NCBI GenBank assembly: GCA_025353105.1
Contig: JANXRG010000032.1
Span: forward strand, 1 to 38,283
Origin: Verrucomicrobiota bacterium
Lineage (GTDB): Bacteria > Verrucomicrobiota > Verrucomicrobiia > Chthoniobacterales > SZAS-18
Direction: 5' to 3'
Length of the DNA stretch: 38,283 nt
The notes below the pieces were generated by a model. It was not told the DNA's origin and ran no database searches. It was given only the letters and a program-made list of their open reading frames with translations. The translations under genes and the position numbers were made by a program. The first letter of the stretch is position 1. Every line of letters starts with the position of its first letter. Shown here piece by piece: positions 1-7,560 of the stretch.

Positions 1-21
1 GCCCGCGGGCTGCCAAACCCG

Positions 22-52
22 TGCCAACGCGCCCGGAGATCGCGTTCCACCT
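22..52 (-). repeat. 31-nt dispersed repeat, copy A (end of a MITE-like element)
   Basis: Read on the minus strand, this stretch matches positions 11055-11085 at 29 of 31 bases, and it resembles the reverse complement of 11218-11247. It begins aggtggaacg and runs toward the left edge of the window, so the rest of the element would lie outside. Positions 1-10 form a perfect palindrome, gcccgcgggc. The translated repeat yields the same short peptide (EI-A/S-FHL) in unrelated open frames, so those frames are not genes. Confidence 0.6.
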
Positions 53-113
53 CCTCATCCGTCGCGATTCTGGCGCTTCAATGAGTCGGCCCTCGCATTT
101 CGGCTTTCCGCAT

Positions 114-138
114 GTCGTGTCCTTCGTGCCTTCGTGGC
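114..138. repeat. Short copy of the 'ccacgaa..cacgaa' intergenic repeat
   Basis: On the minus strand this reads gccacgaaggcacgaaggac followed by acgac, a tandem of ccacgaa-like units. It belongs to the same loose family as 5324-5425 and 12461-12499. It lies directly after the stop codon of the mutase gene (position 146, minus strand). Function is unknown. Confidence 0.45.
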
Positions 139-145
139 TGATCGA

Positions 146-1915
146 TTACACCGTCGGACGGAAATGTCCCACGGTCTCATGGAGGCACTCGGTGATCTGC
201 CCGAGCGAGCAGACCTCGACGGCCTCGATCAATTCTGCGAAGACGTTGCCGCCGTTCTCCACGCAGGACGTCAGGCGCTCGAGCGCCCGCGGGACTTTGT
301 CCGCGTTGCGTCGCTTGAAGTCGCCGAGCCGCGCGACTTGCAATTCCTTTTGCTTGCGTGGCGTGCGGATCATTTCGACCTCCGGCAGGCCGGTGCTTTC
401 ATTCCAGAGCCGGTTCAAGCCAATGACCGGACGCGTGCCGTCGTAAATCTGCTGCTCCATGCGGTGGGCCGAATGCTGAATTTGCGAGCGTTGATAGCGA
501 TGCTCCACCGCGCGCAGCACGCCGCCGAGACGATCGATCTCGCGGAACTCTTCGAGAATCGCCTTCTCCACCTGCCGCTCCACCGCCTGCATGCCGTGGG
601 CTCCGCCAAAAGTGTTCATCATGTGCTTAAAGAATCCGCTTTCCTCGAGCAAGATGGCCTGCGAGTGCGCGGCGAGGCGCACGTAGTCCTCGCTCGGCGT
701 GGTAAACGGCTCGTCGGCGCTGTTGCTGTGACTCGAGTTGGTCGCGTTCATGTACGCAATCATCAACTCGGCCGCGGTGCGCACCACGTTGTTGCGGAAC
801 TCCGCGGCAATCAGCGAACGCCCGCTCGTCTGCGTGTGCAGCTTGAGCATTTGGGCTTTGTGCCCGGCGTTAAAAATCTGCTTCATGCCCACCGCCCAAA
901 TCTTCCGGCAAACCCGCGCGAGCGCGAGGTATTCGATGTCGAGACCGCAATCGAGGAAGAACGAAAGCCGCGGCCCGAACGTCTCGAGCTTCATCCCGCG
1001 CGCCTGGAAAAGTTCGACGTAGGTGAAGCCGTTCGACAGCGTGTAGGCCGCCTGCTGGACCGGCGTCGCGCCCGCCTCGGCGATGTGATAACCGCTGATC
1101 GAGATCGGATAAAAGCGCGGCATCCGTTCGTTGCAGAATTCCGCCATGTCACCGAGAAAGCGCAGCGAATCCTCCATCGGGAAGAGGCACTCATTCTGCG
1201 CCTGGATTTCCTTGAGGACGTCCGCCTGCACCGTGCCGCGCAACTTGCCCACCACCTCTGGGCCGAAACGCCGCCGCGCCGCCGCCACGTACATCGCGAG
1301 GATGGCCGGCGCCGGGCCGTTGATCGTAAGCGACGCCGAAAAGTTCGGCTGGCCCATTTCAAAGCCGGCATACAAACGCTCCATGTCCTCGACCGTGTCC
1401 ACGGCCACGCCGCCTTCGCCGATCTTGCCGAACACGCCGTCGGCATCGCTGTCCATGCCGTAAAGCGTGGGACCATCGAACGCCGTGCTCAACCGGATCG
1501 TCCGCTGGCTTCTGGTGATGAAGTGAAAACGATCATTCGTGTCCTCACTGAGCCCAAGTCCCGCGAAGAGTCGCGTCGGCTCCTCGACATGGTTCACCTT
1601 TCCGTCCGCGTCGGGAAGAGGCTCGAGGTACTGTTCGCGATACACCCCGTTCAAAAAGGGGTATTCGCCGGGCAGACCCTCACCGACGAGGAAGCGGGCG
1701 ATTTCCGCGGGTTCGTCCGTGTGCGGCAAGGCGAGGCGCGGCAGCTCGATGCCGGTCGGCGTCTTGTGCATTGGAATCGCCGCGCGGATTTCGTCCCATC
1801 GCTTCTTCAACTCCGAGGCGTATTTGCTGTCGGTGCGTGCCCGCTGGATGGCGTCGACGACGGAATCATTGTGGCCTTCCACGGCTTGGGCGATGCGGGT
1901 GAGAGTCGTGCTCAT
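146..1915 (-). CDS. IcmF-type acyl-CoA mutase, catalytic (substrate-binding) subunit
   Basis: Adenosylcobalamin-dependent mutase TIM-barrel subunit of the methylmalonyl-CoA mutase family, 589 residues. From memory it resembles the C-terminal part of fused isobutyryl-CoA mutase IcmF: EEPTRLFAG near residue 113, RLSTAFDGPTLYG near 141, TINGPAPAILAM near 197, SISGYHIAEAGA, NGFTYVE and QTSGRSL. The two residues that set substrate choice read Phe (about residue 117) and Gln (about 240). This is the isobutyryl-CoA mutase pair; methylmalonyl-CoA mutase has Tyr and Arg. No B12-binding domain is present, so the protein must work with the upstream product at 2052-3197, which carries that domain and the G-protein chaperone. 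The start chosen is the ATG at 1915; a longer frame to 1990 merely translates a palindromic repeat. The likely reaction is reversible isobutyryl-CoA to n-butyryl-CoA; related acyl-CoAs are possible. Confidence 0.9.
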   Translation of the reverse strand: MSTTLTRIAQAVEGHNDSVVDAIQRARTDSKYASELKKRWDEIRAAIPMHKTPTGIELPRLALPHTDEPAEIARFLVGEGLPGEYPFLNGVYREQYLEPLPDADGKVNHVEEPTRLFAGLGLSEDTNDRFHFITRSQRTIRLSTAFDGPTLYGMDSDADGVFGKIGEGGVAVDTVEDMERLYAGFEMGQPNFSASLTINGPAPAILAMYVAAARRRFGPEVVGKLRGTVQADVLKEIQAQNECLFPMEDSLRFLGDMAEFCNERMPRFYPISISGYHIAEAGATPVQQAAYTLSNGFTYVELFQARGMKLETFGPRLSFFLDCGLDIEYLALARVCRKIWAVGMKQIFNAGHKAQMLKLHTQTSGRSLIAAEFRNNVVRTAAELMIAYMNATNSSHSNSADEPFTTPSEDYVRLAAHSQAILLEESGFFKHMMNTFGGAHGMQAVERQVEKAILEEFREIDRLGGVLRAVEHRYQRSQIQHSAHRMEQQIYDGTRPVIGLNRLWNESTGLPEVEMIRTPRKQKELQVARLGDFKRRNADKVPRALERLTSCVENGGNVFAELIEAVEVCSLGQITECLHETVGHFRPTV

Positions 1916-1936
1916 GGGGGATCGTCGGACTTGGAA

Positions 1937-2036
1937 CCACAGATTAACGCAGATTGACGCAGATTCTTGTGAAAGGAGTTCCGATTCCACTGATTCTGCA
2001 TTCAGAAAAAGCTGCGTTCATCTGCGAAATCTGTGG
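1937..2036. repeat. 100-nt imperfect palindromic intergenic repeat
   Basis: The left arm at 1937-1962 starts ccacagattaacgcagatt. The right arm at 2012-2036 is nearly its reverse complement and ends aaatctgtgg. The arms enclose about 50 nt. Similar 'cgcagatt' palindromes are common in intergenic DNA of several bacterial phyla. This one lies between the two genes of the split IcmF and would fold as a hairpin in the shared transcript. It carries no recognisable coding sequence. Confidence 0.75.
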
Positions 2037-2051
2037 ACAAGAAATCCCAAT

Positions 2052-3197
2052 TTATTGGGTCAGCAGTTTGAAAAGTTCGTCCACACCCTTATCCCGGTGA
2101 CGCTTCGCGCAGGTCGTCACGAGTTGCTGGCCCTGCTTGTTGAACGCGATGCGCTGTTCCACCTCGGCGGTCGCGGTCTTGGCGCCGGAGTAGTCGGATT
2201 TGTTCACGACCACGATGTCGGCCACGTCGAGCATGACAATCTTCTGCAGCTGCAGCCGGCTGCCATAGTCCGGGCCCATCACAAACATCGTCTTGTCCAC
2301 CAGCTCGCGGCCGAAGGGCGCCGCTTCCTGGCCAATGCCGACCGTCTCCACCAAGATGAGATCGAAGCCCGCACTGCCCAGGAAGCGCAGACAGCGCTCC
2401 GTCGTGGGTGCAAGTCCGCCGGCCTGGCCACGTGTGCCAAGCGAACGCATGAAGACGCGTTCGTGCTGCGAGTAAATCATCGTCGCGCGATCCCCGAGCA
2501 ACGCGCCCTTGCCCAGAATGCTCGGGTCGTGCGACAGCACCGCGACGCGTCCGTTGGGCTGCAGCTTCAAGAAACGCAAGACCAACTCATCGATCAACGT
2601 GGTCTTCCCCACCCCGCCGGGGCCGGTGATACCAATGACGATGGAATGTCCGCTTGAACCGATCTTGCGTCCGGTCCATTCCGCGGGACCGCTGCCGTCT
2701 TCCGCCGCCGAAAGCGTCCGCGAGAACCGCCACTCCTCGCTCCCGTGTTTGGGCACGGTCGTCGGCCGCACTCCGCCGTAGCGCTGATCGATTTCCTCCA
2801 TCATCTGGGCCAACGGCGTGCCGGCGAAATAAATGCGGTCGGTGCCCTCTTTATACATCTGCTCGGTGTCGGCGTGCGTAATCGTGCCGCCGCCCCCGCC
2901 GAAGATCTTGATGTCATCGGCACCCGCCTCGCGCAACATCATCACGATCTCATTGAAAAACTCGATGTGCCCCCCGTTGTAGGTCGAGAGACCAATGGCC
3001 CGCACATCCTCCTGGATGGCCGCCCGCACGATCTCCTTCGCCCCGCGGTGATAACCCAAATAGATCACCTCCAAACCGTGCCTAATCAGCTCGAGATTGA
3101 TCGTGTTGATGGCGCTGTCGTGACCGTCGCAAATCGGCACGGCCGTCAAGAGTCGCGTGGGCATGGTTTCATTCTTGGGCGCGGTGGAAACGCTCAT
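2052..3197 (-). CDS. IcmF-type B12-binding domain fused to MeaB-like G-protein chaperone
   Basis: Two-domain protein of 381 residues matching the N-terminal two-thirds of fused IcmF. Residues about 15-140 are the cobalamin-binding domain. It has DGHDSA (D24, H26, the lower axial histidine), GLSTYNGGH near 69 and the Gly run FGGGGGT near 99. DGHDxA rather than DxHxxG is, from memory, usual in IcmF. Residues about 185-380 are a MeaB/ArgK-type P-loop GTPase with Walker A GPGGVGKT at 192-199, ALLGDRATM, an ETVGIGQ switch segment and the NKSD base-recognition motif. It would load and protect adenosylcobalamin and supply the B12 domain for the mutase at 146-1915, transcribed next on the same strand. 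The ATG at 3197 was preferred over the GTG at 3200. The gene is divergent from the fabG-like gene at 3296. Confidence 0.9.
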   Translation of the reverse strand: MSVSTAPKNETMPTRLLTAVPICDGHDSAINTINLELIRHGLEVIYLGYHRGAKEIVRAAIQEDVRAIGLSTYNGGHIEFFNEIVMMLREAGADDIKIFGGGGGTITHADTEQMYKEGTDRIYFAGTPLAQMMEEIDQRYGGVRPTTVPKHGSEEWRFSRTLSAAEDGSGPAEWTGRKIGSSGHSIVIGITGPGGVGKTTLIDELVLRFLKLQPNGRVAVLSHDPSILGKGALLGDRATMIYSQHERVFMRSLGTRGQAGGLAPTTERCLRFLGSAGFDLILVETVGIGQEAAPFGRELVDKTMFVMGPDYGSRLQLQKIVMLDVADIVVVNKSDYSGAKTATAEVEQRIAFNKQGQQLVTTCAKRHRDKGVDELFKLLTQ

Positions 3198-3295
3198 CAC
3201 GCTATGATGCGGGAGATTTTTGAATAATGAAGTGAGATTTATGATTAAGTGCTCTTGGATGTCACAAATCTGTAATCGAAAATCTGAAATCTGAA

Positions 3296-4057
3296 ATGCC
3301 CACCAACCCTTTCGACCTCACCGGCAAACTCGCCCTCGTCACCGGCGCCTCGCGCGGCATCGGCGCGGGCATCGCGCTGGCCCTGGCGCAGAGCGGCGCT
3401 CGCGTAATCCTGAACTATTTCGCCGACCCAGACGGGAAGAACCGCGCCGAGGCGGAGGCGATGGGCGCGCAATGCCCTGGTTCCGTGTTGATGGAGGCCG
3501 ACGTCAGCAAATCCGAGGAAGTAAACCGGATGTTCACCGTGATTGGAACCCAGCATGGCGGACTCGACATCCTCATTGCGAACGCCGGCATCATTCGCGA
3601 TCGCACGATCACGAAGATGACCGACGACGAATTTCAATCGGTGATCGACGTGAACCTGCGCGGCGTCTTCCATTGCATCCGTGCCGCGACTCCCCTTCTG
3701 CGCGAAAACGGCCGCGTCGTGACGATGGCCTCAGTCGCGGGCCAAATGGGCTTCTTCGGCCAGGCCAACTATGCGCCGAGCAAGGCGGCGGTGATTGCGC
3801 TGACCAAGGTCGCCGCGCGCGAGCTGGCGCGGAAGAAGATCACGGCGAATGCGATTGCGCCGGGATTCATTGAGACGGCGATGACCCAGGATATGCCCGA
3901 CGAGGTCACTCGCAAAACCCTCGAGCAAATTCCGCTTGGCACCAAGGGCCAGGTCGACGACATCGTCCACGCCGCGCTCTTTCTCTGCTCCCCCGGCGCC
4001 CGCTATATCACCGGCCACGTCCTCAACGTGAACGGCGGATTTTATATGGGTGCTTGA
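3296..4057 (+). CDS. FabG-type short-chain dehydrogenase (3-oxoacyl-ACP/CoA reductase)
   Basis: Classical SDR of 253 residues. It has the NAD(P)-binding TGASRGIG near residue 16, NAG near 87, a catalytic Ser in MASVAGQMG near 143, and Tyr/Lys in YAPSK near 156-160. The C-terminal VNGGFYMGA is typical of FabG-like reductases. It would reduce 3-oxoacyl thioesters to 3-hydroxyacyl thioesters with NADPH. The neighbours are an acyl-CoA mutase (divergent) and a thiolase (convergent, 13 nt away), so an acetoacetyl-CoA or 3-oxoacyl-CoA reductase role outside the core fatty acid synthase is plausible. The acyl carrier, ACP or CoA, cannot be told from sequence. The upstream 98 nt contain A/T-rich repeated 'aaatctg' units and presumably both divergent promoters. 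Confidence 0.85.
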   Translation: MPTNPFDLTGKLALVTGASRGIGAGIALALAQSGARVILNYFADPDGKNRAEAEAMGAQCPGSVLMEADVSKSEEVNRMFTVIGTQHGGLDILIANAGIIRDRTITKMTDDEFQSVIDVNLRGVFHCIRAATPLLRENGRVVTMASVAGQMGFFGQANYAPSKAAVIALTKVAARELARKKITANAIAPGFIETAMTQDMPDEVTRKTLEQIPLGTKGQVDDIVHAALFLCSPGARYITGHVLNVNGGFYMGA

Positions 4058-4070
4058 ACCTCCGGAACGT

Positions 4071-5309
4071 CTACTCCCTGCCCCACGCCATCACGACGCT
4101 GGTGGTCAGGCTACCGCCCATGTTAAACGTGAGATAGGTCTTCGCGTTCTCGATCTGGCGCGCGCCGGCTTCGCCCCGAAGCTGGGTCGCGGCTTCCACG
4201 ACCTGGCGCACGCCGGTGCCACCCACCGGGTGACCGTCGGCAATCAAGCCGCCGCCGGCGTTCACGGGGATCACCTTGGTCGCCGGCTTCGGCAGGCCGA
4301 GCGACTCGCGCACCTGCGGCAACGCGGTCGCGCCGCTCTCGGCGAGTTCGCCACCCCGGCCCATTGGCGCGAGGCCAAGCAATTCGGTTGCGACCACCTC
4401 GGTGATCGAAAAACAATCGTGCACTTCGACGCCATCCGCATCGTTTGGCTTGATCCCGCTCATGGTGTAAGCGCGTTGTGCCGCCAACCGCGCAATCGGA
4501 AATTCCGGCATCTGCTTGTCCTCGAGACGCAGATGATCCGTCGACACCCCATAGCCCAGCAGTCGCACTTTCGTCCCGGTCGCACCCAGCTTCGCGAGCA
4601 TTTTTCCGGAGACGAGCACAAGCGCCGCGCCGCCGTCGGTGATTTGCGAGCAATCGGACAGCCGCAGCGGCGACGCGATCAGCGGATTCTTTTCTGAGAT
4701 CGTACTCGCGAAATCGACCGTCATCGTGTTCTCGCGCATCTGCGCCAGCGGATTCAATTTCGCGTGCGCGTAATTCTTCGCCGCGACCACCGCAAGCTGC
4801 CGCTCGGTGAGACCACACTTCTTCATGTGCGACTCCGCAATGCGCCCAAATAATTTTGGGAACATGAAATCACCGTATTGCGAGCGCTCGTGATGGAAAT
4901 CGCCCGCCGCCGCAAGGACGTCGCCGCCATCGGCCGACGACATCGTCTTTTGCTGTTCGGCACCGACCACGAGCACCGCCTCGTGGATTCCGCCCGCGAT
5001 GAGTTGAATCGCCTGGATGACCGCGAGGCTGCCCGAGGCGCAGGCGCCTTCGACGTGGGAAGTCGGCAGGCCGCGGAGGGATTCGTCGATCTCGGTCAGG
5101 AACGCGCCGAGATGCAACTGACGCGTGAAAAGTCCGGCTGCAAAATTTCCGACCACGCCGGCCCCGAGGTCCTTGGGATCGAGACCGGAAGCGCGTAGCG
5201 CGTCGCGACCGGGCTCGACAATGGCATCGCGGAGCGACTTGCCTTCCTTCTTGAGGTTGCGTTTGAAATCAGTCCGCGCGGTGGCGATGAGATAGACAGG
5301 CTCGGGCAT
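4071..5309 (-). CDS. Thiolase family protein (acetyl-CoA acyltransferase-like, SCP-x type)
   Basis: Thiolase-fold enzyme of 412 residues. The nucleophilic Cys lies in EGACASGS near residue 86, and the C-terminal catalytic elements are EVHDCFSITE and GGLIADGHPVGGTG. The HDCF form and the overall sequence are closer to SCP-x/acetyl-CoA acetyltransferase-like thiolases than to classical FadA or PhaA. The expected reaction is reversible Claisen condensation or cleavage of 3-oxoacyl-CoA. Together with the FabG-like reductase and the IcmF subunits next to it, it suggests a local acyl-CoA interconversion set. The start is set at the ATG at 5309 (MPEPVYLIATARTDF); a longer frame to 5342 reads into the neighbouring inverted repeat. 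Confidence 0.85.
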   Translation of the reverse strand: MPEPVYLIATARTDFKRNLKKEGKSLRDAIVEPGRDALRASGLDPKDLGAGVVGNFAAGLFTRQLHLGAFLTEIDESLRGLPTSHVEGACASGSLAVIQAIQLIAGGIHEAVLVVGAEQQKTMSSADGGDVLAAAGDFHHERSQYGDFMFPKLFGRIAESHMKKCGLTERQLAVVAAKNYAHAKLNPLAQMRENTMTVDFASTISEKNPLIASPLRLSDCSQITDGGAALVLVSGKMLAKLGATGTKVRLLGYGVSTDHLRLEDKQMPEFPIARLAAQRAYTMSGIKPNDADGVEVHDCFSITEVVATELLGLAPMGRGGELAESGATALPQVRESLGLPKPATKVIPVNAGGGLIADGHPVGGTGVRQVVEAATQLRGEAGARQIENAKTYLTFNMGGSLTTSVVMAWGRE

Positions 5310-5323
5310 AAGGGGGAAGAGTT

Positions 5324-5425
5324 GGAACCACGAATTTAACACGAAATTACACGAATTCTAAAGACAAAGGACTGCCGCCGCGTCCTCAGCCGTTTGTGTT
5401 CTGTTCGTGTAAAATTCGTGGTTCC
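5324..5425. repeat. Inverted repeat of the 'ggaaccacgaa..cacgaa' family
   Basis: The left arm begins ggaaccacgaattt at 5324. The right arm ends aaaattcgtggttcc at 5425, its reverse complement. Internal acacgaa-like units occur on both sides. It fills the gap between the thiolase start and the L,D-transpeptidase stop. A degenerate half-copy lies at 12461-12499 and a short one at 114-138. This is an intergenic palindrome family, possibly REP-like or MITE-like. Confidence 0.7.
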
Positions 5426-5438
5426 TTCCCCGTCTTTC

Positions 5439-6392
5439 TTACTCGATCACGACCTTGCTGCCGACGCCGACATACTGCGGGAGCGTGATGACGTCCCAAT
5501 TCGTCATTCGGATGCAGCCGTGACTGCGGCCCTGGAACAAGGTGTCCGGCAGCGGATTGCCATGGATACCCACGCCCGCCTTGTTCAGGCCCGTCCAAAA
5601 CACGCCCACCGGATTATTCGGCCCAGGCGGGAACATGAAGAAATCCTGACTGCGCACACCCTTGTTCAGCATCTCGTCATCCCAGCGAAAAGTCGGCAAG
5701 GGTACTTGATTGATGATTTTCCAGTCGCCCTTTGGCGTGGCGTTCTGCGCCGAACCGCATGACACGGGATAATACGCCACCAGCCCTCCATTCTTGTTGA
5801 GGACCTCCAGCGTTCCGCGCTCCGACGAGATGCGCACAAAGTTTCCGTTCCCGGCGCGACCGCTCCCCTTCACGTTGAGCGCCTCAATGCGGAACGGCTC
5901 GACGTTCGGCACCACGAGCGTTTGTCCGGCGACAAGCGTCGGATTCAGCGGCAGGCCATTCAAATAAGCGACGAGCGCCTGCGAGGCATGATAACGCTCG
6001 GCGACCATCTCGAGCATCGATTCATACGTCAGGTATTTCATCTTCGCCTGACCCTCGTTGGTGCTCTCAAGCGGCCCGACGTATTTGAAATCTCCGGGGC
6101 GAATCGTATATGTCGTGTACGGCTTCGCGTCGGGTCGCACCGCCGGCGAGCCCGGGTGGGACGCGACGTATCGCTCCGTGGCGCGATTGGTGAGCGTGCC
6201 GTCACGACCATCAATCTCGCCCACCGAAAAATTCGCCTTGGCGAGCGAGAGCTGCGTCGCGACCTGGTGGTCCACATGTTCCCGGGTGCCGAAGCGGCTC
6301 GACTTGGTGACGCCGGTCCCGCCGCCGGCGCAGGCGGAGAGCATCAGCACGGTGGCAAGGGAAAGCGCAAGCAGCGGCGGCCGGAGATTCAT
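5439..6392 (-). CDS. L,D-transpeptidase (YkuD/ErfK) lipoprotein with LysM-like segment
   Basis: Envelope enzyme of 317 residues that forms 3-3 crosslinks in peptidoglycan or attaches proteins to it. The N-terminus is a lipoprotein signal with lipobox LSAC (Cys near residue 21). A LysM-like stretch around residues 125-165 includes ASQALVAYLNGLP and TLVAGQTLVVPN. The C-terminal YkuD domain has HGNPLPD and SHGCIRMTN, holding the catalytic His and Cys. The gene follows the MDR gene at 6453-7451 on the same strand, separated by 60 nt, and is followed by an inverted repeat, so it may be the last gene of that transcript. The motifs are intact and the start is well defined by the signal sequence. Confidence 0.92.
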   Translation of the reverse strand: MNLRPPLLALSLATVLMLSACAGGGTGVTKSSRFGTREHVDHQVATQLSLAKANFSVGEIDGRDGTLTNRATERYVASHPGSPAVRPDAKPYTTYTIRPGDFKYVGPLESTNEGQAKMKYLTYESMLEMVAERYHASQALVAYLNGLPLNPTLVAGQTLVVPNVEPFRIEALNVKGSGRAGNGNFVRISSERGTLEVLNKNGGLVAYYPVSCGSAQNATPKGDWKIINQVPLPTFRWDDEMLNKGVRSQDFFMFPPGPNNPVGVFWTGLNKAGVGIHGNPLPDTLFQGRSHGCIRMTNWDVITLPQYVGVGSKVVIE

Positions 6393-6412
6393 GATTTAGG
6401 AGCCAGGGAAAG

Positions 6413-6440
6413 GCGCACAACAAAAGCAATAAATGTGCGC
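6413..6440 (-). other. Hairpin (gcgcaca / tgtgcgc) in the leader of the L,D-transpeptidase gene
   Basis: Seven perfect base pairs, 6413-6419 with 6434-6440, around a 14-nt A-rich loop. It lies between the MDR stop and the transpeptidase start. There is no T-run on the minus strand, so a terminator role is weak; a processing or regulatory hairpin is equally possible. Confidence 0.3.
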
Positions 6441-6452
6441 AGATCCCGAACC

Positions 6453-7451
6453 TTACGGGACGAGTACGATTTTCCCGAACTGCTCCGCATTGTCCATCGC
6501 CGCAAAGGCCGCGTCGCCCTCGGAGAGCGGGAACACTTTGTCGGCCACTGGCACAATCTTGTGCTGCTCCACCATGGCGACCATCTCCGCAAACTCCGAG
6601 GGAGCACCCATCGTCGATCCCAACAGGCTGATTTGCTTCCAGAAGACGCGACGCAGATCGACCTCCGGCGGATTGCCCAGCGTGGCGCCGAAGAATGCGA
6701 TTCGTCCGCCCGGCGAGGCGAGATCGACCAATTTCGCAAACCCCGGTCCGCCGGCGCTATCGATGATCACGTCGAATCCCGCCGGTACCAGCGCCTTCAA
6801 GGCCTCGACCCAGTCGGAGTGTTTGTAATTCACGCCGCCGGCGGCGCCGAGTCCCACGGCGCGCGCAATTTTGTCGTCGGAGCCGCTTGTGACCCACACA
6901 TGGGCGCCGCTGGCAATCGCGAACTGGAGCGCGAACAACGCGACGCCGCCGCCAATGCCGGTGACGAGCACTCGCTCGCCGGCGCGCAGCTTCGAGCGGG
7001 TGTACAGCGTGCGGTAGGCGGTCAGGCCGGCCAGCGGCAAGGCGGCCGCCTGCTCGGGCGTCAGATGTTTGGGGGCGGCCACCACGGCGGAGGCCGGGAC
7101 TTTCACCCGCTCGGCCAGCGTGCCGTCATCCGGCAGACCCAGAATCTTGAATTTCGCGTCCTGCGCCTCGAGGCGGTTACCCCAGTTCAGGCCCGGATTA
7201 ATGATCACGGACGATCCGACAATTGATTTGTCGACGCCTTCACCGGCCTCGATCACGCTGCCGAAGCCGTCGGAACCAAGCACGATGGGAAACTTCAATC
7301 CGGCGTACAGCCCTTTCTGAATCCAAAGATCGCGGTGATTCAGCGCGGCAGCTTTGATTTGCACGACGACCTCATCCCCCCCGGGCACCGGGTCGGCGAC
7401 GTCCTCAAAGCGAAGGGATTCGTTTTTTCCGTGGAGAACAAGGGCTTTCAT
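6453..7451 (-). CDS. Zinc-free MDR-superfamily NAD(P)H:quinone oxidoreductase-like protein
   Basis: Medium-chain dehydrogenase/reductase of 332 residues. The N-terminal GroES-like domain has KAAALNHRDLWIQKG near 32 and PIVLGSDGFG. The Rossmann domain has VTGIGGGVALFA near 150. No cysteine is visible in the protein, so the catalytic and structural zinc ligands of alcohol dehydrogenases are absent. This points to the quinone oxidoreductase/enoyl reductase branch. The substrate is unknown. The start MKALVLHGKNE at 7451 was chosen because it is the usual N-terminus of this family; the frame stays open to 7733 but runs through the panC start region. It is divergent from panC. Confidence 0.85.
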   Translation of the reverse strand: MKALVLHGKNESLRFEDVADPVPGGDEVVVQIKAAALNHRDLWIQKGLYAGLKFPIVLGSDGFGSVIEAGEGVDKSIVGSSVIINPGLNWGNRLEAQDAKFKILGLPDDGTLAERVKVPASAVVAAPKHLTPEQAAALPLAGLTAYRTLYTRSKLRAGERVLVTGIGGGVALFALQFAIASGAHVWVTSGSDDKIARAVGLGAAGGVNYKHSDWVEALKALVPAGFDVIIDSAGGPGFAKLVDLASPGGRIAFFGATLGNPPEVDLRRVFWKQISLLGSTMGAPSEFAEMVAMVEQHKIVPVADKVFPLSEGDAAFAAMDNAEQFGKIVLVP

Positions 7452-7560
7452 AAGATGGGTTGATGCGCGGAATGGAATTGTGACAATGATCGTGGCAATT
7501 GCAAAGCGCAGGAGAAAAACTTTGCATGTGACACGAATTTTGCGTGAGAAGTGATCGCCG

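Noticed and set aside
21-446. A plus-strand open frame over the left edge
   Set aside because: It translates the 22-52 and 114-138 repeats and then runs antisense to the mutase. The repeat peptide recurs in unrelated frames near 11060.
134-1957. A 607-codon open frame on the plus strand opposite the mutase gene
   Set aside because: It is the antisense shadow of a highly conserved mutase. The translation is Arg/His-rich with no domain motifs, which is usual for GC-rich DNA.
3198-3295. Possible cobalamin riboswitch upstream of the B12-dependent genes
   Set aside because: The gap is only 98 nt, is shared with a divergent gene, and shows no B12-box-like sequence.
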